From Oscillospiraceae bacterium (GTDB taxonomy: Bacteria > Bacillota > Clostridia > Oscillospirales > Ruminococcaceae): a DNA stretch of 64,000 nucleotides. A model generated the notes under the pieces. It was not told the DNA's origin. It saw only the letters and a list, made by a program, of their open reading frames with translations, and searched no databases. Both the position numbers and the translations under genes were made by a program. Of this stretch, positions 59,295 through 64,000 are shown piece by piece. Location: NCBI GenBank assembly GCA_024684395.1, contig JAIKWY010000142.1, forward strand, positions 1 to 64,000, given 5' to 3'. How positions within the stretch are numbered: the stretch's first letter is position 1; every line of letters begins with the position of its first letter.

Positions 59295-60761
59295 TCAGCC
59301 TTCCTGAACGGGGGCTTTTTGCTTTTTGCCGCCGGCGATCAGCTGGACGATCAGTACCATAAGAGCGAATACTGCGCCGCCGAGCAGAATATACTGCATC
59401 AGCTGGCGGATCTCGATCCAGGTGAAATCCTGTGCGATGTGCAGCCGGTAGGTCGCATACAGCACCGCCTGCGCCAGCAGCAGCAGCGTCATGACCGGCT
59501 TGGTGAACCTGAAGGATGCGTAGCTGCCCTGTTCGAGGTTATGCAGCAGGAAGAGCACCGTGAACAGCATGAACAGGAACAGCAGCAGTTCGGCTGCCGG
59601 ACGCCATTCATAAAGATGGATCAGATAATTCGTGTAGGAGGCGAGCAGAATGAGCGAGTACAGCGCATTGATCAGCACCGAGACCGTCCGGAAGCGGTTC
59701 AGCACGTTCATGCGGGTGAGCAAAAACGCCGCTGCCGAGGCGGCAAGCAGTACATAGATGACCGGCATAGCGCCGGGATCCATCTTCCGGATGCCGAGGA
59801 ACAGCAGCACATACAGCACATAGCGCACCATCTGTCCGCCGGTGGATTCCGAGATGCCCGATTTGCTGCGCACCAGATTGACCAGCTCCACCAGACGGTT
59901 CATGATGACGAACAGCGAATAGATGCCCTGTATGATCAGGATGACATTCAGCACCGAGCGCATCTTTTCCGTGGTCGTGCCCAGCAAAGTGCAGATGCCC
60001 CAGGCGGCTGTCAGCGCCAGGAAGAACAGCACCTCGAGCGGTTTCGTGCCCGAGTAGGAGAAGTAGCCCTTCGATTCGATCGACCCGACGAAGATCAGCC
60101 CGATCAGGAAGAAGGCACCCACCACGATGTATTGCAGCGGTTCGGCATCCCGGATGGGGAACTGCCACAGGAACTGTGCATAGATGCACGAGACGACCAT
60201 CGTATAGATCGTGTTGACGAAGATCATGCCGGTCAGCAGCTTCTGCTTCAGCAGGCTGCGGGAGATGTAGAACGCCAGTATCGTATCCACTGCCAGCAGG
60301 ATTGTATAGGGCAGGAACGTCTTTGCCAGCAGCAATGTGACTGCCGGCAGGAGCGCCGCCATGACATACCGGGCGACCGCAGCGCCCGTGTCTTCGGTAT
60401 CTTTTCGTATGGGAAAGTCAAAATCCGGTGACGGTATCAGCAACGATCTGATCGCCGCCATGGTAGAGAGCTTTTCGGTGCTGTCCGGCGTACCCGGGGA
60501 AGCGTTCGGATCCGGCTCCGCATCCTGCCTTCGCATCTCACGCCCCTGGTTGTCGTAGTAGGTGACATTGCCGTTCGCATCGGTGTAGCTCGTTCCGATG
60601 ATATAGCCGTTCGCATCATATTGGTCGGCATAGCCTGCATCGCCCCGGAGGATGCTGTATCCGGTGAAATGCCCGTCCAGATCGTAGAAATCCGTTCTGC
60701 CGTTGCCTTTATCGATACTCCAGCCGATCGGATTGCCGTACCGATCGAGAATATCAGCCAT
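59295..60761 (-). CDS. Polytopic membrane protein with N-terminal YD/G-type repeats
   Basis: The 488-residue protein has an N-terminal soluble stretch (1 to about 80) of four short repeats with a shared Y/L-D-x-x-G-x-x-x-G-x-S pattern (DRYGNPIGWSI, DLDGHFTGYSI, DANGYIIGTSY, DANGNVTYYDNQG). About ten to twelve membrane spans follow from residue 128 onward. No transporter signature is recognised. The repeats resemble YD-type or WG-type sequence but are too short to assign. The gene has its own consensus promoter and stands alone. Confidence 0.78.
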   Translation of the reverse strand: MADILDRYGNPIGWSIDKGNGRTDFYDLDGHFTGYSILRGDAGYADQYDANGYIIGTSYTDANGNVTYYDNQGREMRRQDAEPDPNASPGTPDSTEKLSTMAAIRSLLIPSPDFDFPIRKDTEDTGAAVARYVMAALLPAVTLLLAKTFLPYTILLAVDTILAFYISRSLLKQKLLTGMIFVNTIYTMVVSCIYAQFLWQFPIRDAEPLQYIVVGAFFLIGLIFVGSIESKGYFSYSGTKPLEVLFFLALTAAWGICTLLGTTTEKMRSVLNVILIIQGIYSLFVIMNRLVELVNLVRSKSGISESTGGQMVRYVLYVLLFLGIRKMDPGAMPVIYVLLAASAAAFLLTRMNVLNRFRTVSVLINALYSLILLASYTNYLIHLYEWRPAAELLLFLFMLFTVLFLLHNLEQGSYASFRFTKPVMTLLLLAQAVLYATYRLHIAQDFTWIEIRQLMQYILLGGAVFALMVLIVQLIAGGKKQKAPVQEG

Positions 60762-60824
60762 AGAGAGAATCCCCCCTGTTTTGTCAAAGTTGGCGGACTG
60801 CTCCGCAGTAACGCCTATTCTAAA

Positions 60825-60853
60825 ATTATAGCATTTCCCTGCGGATTTGTCAA
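60825..60853 (-). promoter_or_regulatory. SigA-type promoter of the polytopic protein gene
   Basis: On the minus strand TTGACA (60848-60853), 17 bases, TATAAT (60825-60830). The rest of the 300-base gap to 61061 holds no other feature that I can support. Confidence 0.88.
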
Positions 60854-61061
60854 TAGTTACGGAAAATAGACGCCCGACAAAAGCATTTACTCTGCTAAAG
60901 TGTGTTTTGAGGGCAATTCTCTTGACAGCCGCCCTCAGCCCCGCCTTTACATACGTAATGACAGAAAAAACACGCTGCCGTGCATGTTCCGATAAAAATG
61001 GGGGATGCTAACAGCAGTACCCGGCGAAAGCGGGGATCCTGACGGTTCTGGAGGCGCATGG

Positions 61062-61979
61062 ATGAGAGCATGGAAACAGGACATACGGCTGCTGCTGGTG
61101 AGCGATGAGCCATATCCCGCCGCGTGGGCAGGCGCTGCTGTCTGCGGACGTGCGGGGACAGATACGCCGGACAGCGAGCTCCGGCGGCGTTTGCAGGGCT
61201 GTGACGGGCTGCTCCTGTATCATGTGCCGTCTGTGCAGCGCTCCCGGATGATACGGCTCTGCTGCCGGGAACAGCGCTGCATCTGCATCGTACCGGAGCC
61301 GGAGGAAATTTTGCTCCGCAGTGCCCGGATGCCGCCCGGTATGCCGTTCTGGGTGTGCAGCCCTGGGCTGTCGCCGCTGCAAAAGGCTGCCAAGCGTGCC
61401 TTTGATCTGCTGTGCGGTACGACGGCACTGCTGCTGTCTGCGCCTCTGATGCTGCTCTGTGCAGCGGCGGTGAAGCTCTGTGACGGCGGCAGCATCCTCT
61501 ACCGGCAGGAACGCCTGACCGAGGGCGGAAAGGTCTTTACCTGCCTGAAATTCCGCAGCATGATCCCCGATGCCGAACCCGACGGCGCACGGCTCGCCGT
61601 CCCCGATGACGCCCGTGTCACGCCGGTCGGCGCTGTCCTGCGGCGGTTCCGGCTCGATGAGCTGCCGCAGCTCTTCAACATTCTGCGGGGCGACATGTCT
61701 GTCGTGGGACCCCGCCCGGAGCGCCCGTGCTTTGCGGAGCAGTATGCCGCACAGGAGCCGGCGTTCCGGCTGCGGCTGCTGGTCAAGGCGGGGCTGACAG
61801 GGCTTGCACAGGTCTGCGGCCGCTATGACACGCCGCCCGCCGAGAAGCTGCGCATGGATCTGACGTATATCACGGGGTATTCCTTCCTCAAGGATGTGGA
61901 AATCATTCTTCTGACCGCAAAAGCATTGCTGCTGCCGCCCCACGGCTGGCAGGAGCAGCCAAAGGAGGATCCCACATGA
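61062..61979 (+). CDS. Undecaprenyl-phosphate sugar transferase (polyprenyl glycosylphosphotransferase)
   Basis: The 305-residue protein has an N-terminal nucleotide-like soluble domain (about 1-105), a membrane-associated helix (FDLLCGTTALLLSAPLMLL), and the catalytic bacterial sugar transferase domain: SILYRQERLTEGGKVFTCLK, FRSMIPDAE, DELPQLFNILRGDMSVVGPRPE and GLTGLAQVCGRY. It would start an exopolysaccharide unit on a lipid carrier. Start chosen at 61062 after GGAGGCGCATGG; the ATG at 61005 has no good site. It overlaps the next gene by 4 bases. Confidence 0.9.
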   Translation: MRAWKQDIRLLLVSDEPYPAAWAGAAVCGRAGTDTPDSELRRRLQGCDGLLLYHVPSVQRSRMIRLCCREQRCICIVPEPEEILLRSARMPPGMPFWVCSPGLSPLQKAAKRAFDLLCGTTALLLSAPLMLLCAAAVKLCDGGSILYRQERLTEGGKVFTCLKFRSMIPDAEPDGARLAVPDDARVTPVGAVLRRFRLDELPQLFNILRGDMSVVGPRPERPCFAEQYAAQEPAFRLRLLVKAGLTGLAQVCGRYDTPPAEKLRMDLTYITGYSFLKDVEIILLTAKALLLPPHGWQEQPKEDPT

Positions 61980-63031
61980 AACTGACCGCACTTGTCATGG
62001 CAGGCGGTAGAGGCGAACGCTTCTGGCCGGTCAGCCGTGAACGCTGCCCCAAGCAGTTCCTGTCTCTGACCGATGACGGCGAGACGCTCATCCAGAAGAC
62101 CGTCCGCCGTTTGCTGCCGCTCGTGGCACCGGAGGATGTCTATATTGCGGCGAATGCCGCCTATTCCGGCCTGATCGTCGCACAGCTCCCGGAGATCCCG
62201 CCGGAGAACATCCTCACCGAGCCATGCAGCCGGAACACAGCGCCCTGCATCGGGCTTGCCGCCGGGATCTTTGCCAAGGTCTACGGCGATGCGGTAATGT
62301 TGGTATTACCCTCGGATCATCTCATCCGGGATACGGCGCTGTTCTGCGAGGATCTGCGCACCGCCGTCCATGCAGCGGAGAGCGGGAGCCTTGTGACCCT
62401 CGGCATCCCGCCGGCATACCCGGAGACGGGCTATGGCTATCTGCATTGTACACCGGGCGAGGGATGCTGCAAGGTGACGCAGTTCGTGGAAAAGCCGCCC
62501 CGTGAAACAGCGGAACAGCTCGTGCAGAGCGGGAAATGGCTCTGGAACTCGGGCATGTTCGTCTGGCGGGTGGGAGCCATCCGTGCGGCGCTCCGGATAC
62601 ATCAGCCGATGCTGTATGCGCAGGTGGAGACCATCGCAGATGCGTGGGGAAAGCCATCCTATGCGGATGTTCTCGCCGCAAATTACCCGGCGCTCCCGTC
62701 CGTATCCGTGGACTATGGCGTGATGGAGCAGGCGGAGGACATCTGCGCCGTGCCGTGCCGCTTCGGCTGGGAGGACATGGGCAGCTGGCGGGCGCTCGAA
62801 CGCATCGGCGATGCCGACCCGGAGGGCAACTGCCTGCACGGGGACGTTGTGACGGTGGACAGCACCGGCTGTACGGTCTCAGGACAGGAAAAGCTCATCG
62901 CCGTGCTCGGGCTGCGGGAGATCATCATCGTGGATACGCCGGATGCGCTGCTTGTATGCAGCAAGCACAGCACGCAGGACATCAAGAAGCTGACAGCCGC
63001 ACTGCGTTTGCAGCATAGGCAGGTATTATGA
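61976..63031 (+). CDS. manC: Mannose-1-phosphate guanylyltransferase
   Basis: The 351-residue protein has the nucleotidyltransferase start [21 protein letters not shown], then [34 protein letters not shown] and WNSGMFVWR, all typical of GDP-mannose pyrophosphorylases. The C-terminal isomerase domain of the long form is absent. It supplies GDP-mannose to the dehydratase downstream. Confidence 0.95.
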   Translation: MKLTALVMAGGRGERFWPVSRERCPKQFLSLTDDGETLIQKTVRRLLPLVAPEDVYIAANAAYSGLIVAQLPEIPPENILTEPCSRNTAPCIGLAAGIFAKVYGDAVMLVLPSDHLIRDTALFCEDLRTAVHAAESGSLVTLGIPPAYPETGYGYLHCTPGEGCCKVTQFVEKPPRETAEQLVQSGKWLWNSGMFVWRVGAIRAALRIHQPMLYAQVETIADAWGKPSYADVLAANYPALPSVSVDYGVMEQAEDICAVPCRFGWEDMGSWRALERIGDADPEGNCLHGDVVTVDSTGCTVSGQEKLIAVLGLREIIIVDTPDALLVCSKHSTQDIKKLTAALRLQHRQVL

Positions 63032-63042
63032 GAGGAGACGCC

Positions 63043-64000
63043 ATGAAGAAAGCACTTATCACCGGCATCACCGGGCAGGACGGCTCCTATCTGGCGGAGC
63101 TGCTGCTCGGAAAGGGCTACGAGGTCTGGGGACTGCGCCGCAGAAGGGCAGGGGATGACTATGGGCATGTCGGGCATCTGCTTGACAGGATCCGGCTGCT
63201 CTGCGGGGATATGACCGACCCGGTCTCACTCCTTGAAGCTGTCCGCACGTCGCAGCCGGACGAGGTCTACAACTTAGCGGCACAGTCCTTTGTGGCGGCA
63301 AGCTGGGCTGCGCCGCTCTCCACGGCGGAGATCAACGGCTTCGGCGTGGCAGCGCTCCTCGAAGCGATCCGCATCGCAAAGCCGGATGCCCGTTTCTATC
63401 AGGCATCGACTTCGGAGCTGTTCGGGAAGGTGCAGGCAATGCCCCAGAATGAACAGACGCCGTTCTACCCCCGCAGTCCCTACGGCGTGGCGAAGCTCTA
63501 CGGGCACTGGATCACACGCAATTACCGGGAAAGCTATGGCATGTTCGCCTGTGCGGGGATCCTGTTCAACCACGAATCCGAACGCCGTGGGACGGAGTTC
63601 GTCACCCGGAAGATCACCCGTGCCGCCGCTGCCATCGCCCACGGACAGCAGGAGATGCTGCTGCTCGGCAACCTCGATGCAAGGCGGGACTGGGGGCATT
63701 CGGCGGACTATGTGCGTGCCATGTGGCTGATGTTACAGCAGCCGGAGCCGGAGGATTATGTCATCGCATCGGGGGAGACACGGACGGTGCGTGAGTTCGC
63801 ATCTGCCGCCTTTGCAGCCGCCGGGATCCCGCTCACATGGGAGGGCGAGGGCTTGCAGGAGGTCGGCAGGCTGCAGCGCTCCGGCAAGATCGCCGTCAAG
63901 GTCAGCGAGCAATTCTTCCGCCCTGCGGAGGTCGATGTCCTCCTCGGCGACCCGTCCAGGGCGGAGCAACAGCTCGGCTGGCGGCGGGAGATCGGCTTTG
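63043..64000 (+). CDS. gmd: GDP-mannose 4,6-dehydratase, truncated by the window end
   Basis: The first 319 codons are visible, ending inside the frame. Motifs: [15 protein letters not shown] (NAD site), [25 protein letters not shown] (catalytic Ser/Thr-Glu), [16 protein letters not shown] (Tyr-x3-Lys), [19 protein letters not shown] and [10 protein letters not shown]. It produces GDP-4-keto-6-deoxymannose, precursor of GDP-fucose or GDP-rhamnose. RBS: AGAGGAGACGCC. A full protein is usually 340-370 residues. Confidence 0.95.
   Translation, partial: MKKALITGITGQDGSYLAELLLGKGYEVWGLRRRRAGDDYGHVGHLLDRIRLLCGDMTDPVSLLEAVRTSQPDEVYNLAAQSFVAASWAAPLSTAEINGFGVAALLEAIRIAKPDARFYQASTSELFGKVQAMPQNEQTPFYPRSPYGVAKLYGHWITRNYRESYGMFACAGILFNHESERRGTEFVTRKITRAAAAIAHGQQEMLLLGNLDARRDWGHSADYVRAMWLMLQQPEPEDYVIASGETRTVREFASAAFAAAGIPLTWEGEGLQEVGRLQRSGKIAVKVSEQFFRPAEVDVLLGDPSRAEQQLGWRREIGF

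Noticed and set aside
60339-60761. YD/RHS toxin N terminus in the polytopic membrane protein
   Set aside because: The repeats are only four short units and the rest is multi-span membrane protein. No RHS core or toxin domain is present.

Overview
The window reads as a chromosomal segment of a GC-rich, endospore-forming Firmicute of the Clostridia, most like the Ruminococcus/Oscillospiraceae group. The grounds are a spoIIA operon (spoIIAA-spoIIAB-sigF), spoVAD and spoVAE, and a PdaA-type cortex deacetylase. There is also a secreted GH5 cellulase with two binding-module-like domains, a bifunctional AdhE, and strong AGGAGG-type ribosome binding sites with TTGACA-17-TATAAT promoters. I see no rRNA, tRNA, CRISPR array, prophage or transposase gene. 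The organism name is an inference.

Layout. 0-5.2 kb: membrane protein and GH5 lipoprotein pair (minus strand), a cytidylate-kinase-like gene and pdaA. 5.2-9.2 kb: an unusual Nudix-MutY fusion, a small membrane protein, an AbrB-type regulator and an MGT-type glycosyltransferase. 9.3-10.8 kb: spoIIA operon. 11.4-14.8 kb: VTC-type polyphosphate polymerase, DUF4956 membrane protein and a beta-helix lipoprotein. 14.8-15.4 kb: noncoding, with a candidate structured RNA. 15.4-16.8 and 20.0-22.1 kb: two ECF sigma factor/membrane partner modules, flanking spoVAD-spoVAE and a trans-sulfuration PLP enzyme. 22.2-25.3 kb: NrtR-like Nudix regulator, SPFH protein and a NAD-kinase-fold protein. 25.4-29.6 kb: adhE, a translationally coupled degenerate ADH-fold paralog and a phosphotransferase. 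29.8-37.8 kb: lipoprotein, GNAT, isochorismatase, PAS-GGDEF-EAL protein, gdhA, zinc-ribbon protein and an AT-rich islet with an XRE regulator. 38.0-41.4 kb: clpB behind a ribbon-helix-helix gene. 41.6-44.1 kb: orphan pseudopilin and a DUF1015 protein. 44.5-53.2 kb: the translation cluster rimP-nusA-ylxR-ylxQ-infB-x-rbfA-nrnA-truB-ribF. 53.3-58.2 kb: a Gld-type ABC export module. 58.2-60.8 kb: small protein, cyclophilin lipoprotein and a polytopic membrane protein with N-terminal repeats. 61-64 kb: start of an exopolysaccharide cluster (sugar transferase, mannose-1-P guanylyltransferase, GDP-mannose dehydratase cut by the window edge).

The intergenic regions are rich in short GC-rich structured repeats belonging to at least five families, several of them abutting stop codons, plus one MITE-like element in the rimP leader. 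The best candidates for undescribed biology are the inactive-looking ADH paralog fused by a 4-bp overlap to adhE, the Nudix-SPFH-NAD-kinase-like cassette, the RHH gene in front of clpB, the structured noncoding region near 15 kb, and the AT-rich islet with back-to-back promoters sharing one perfect palindrome.
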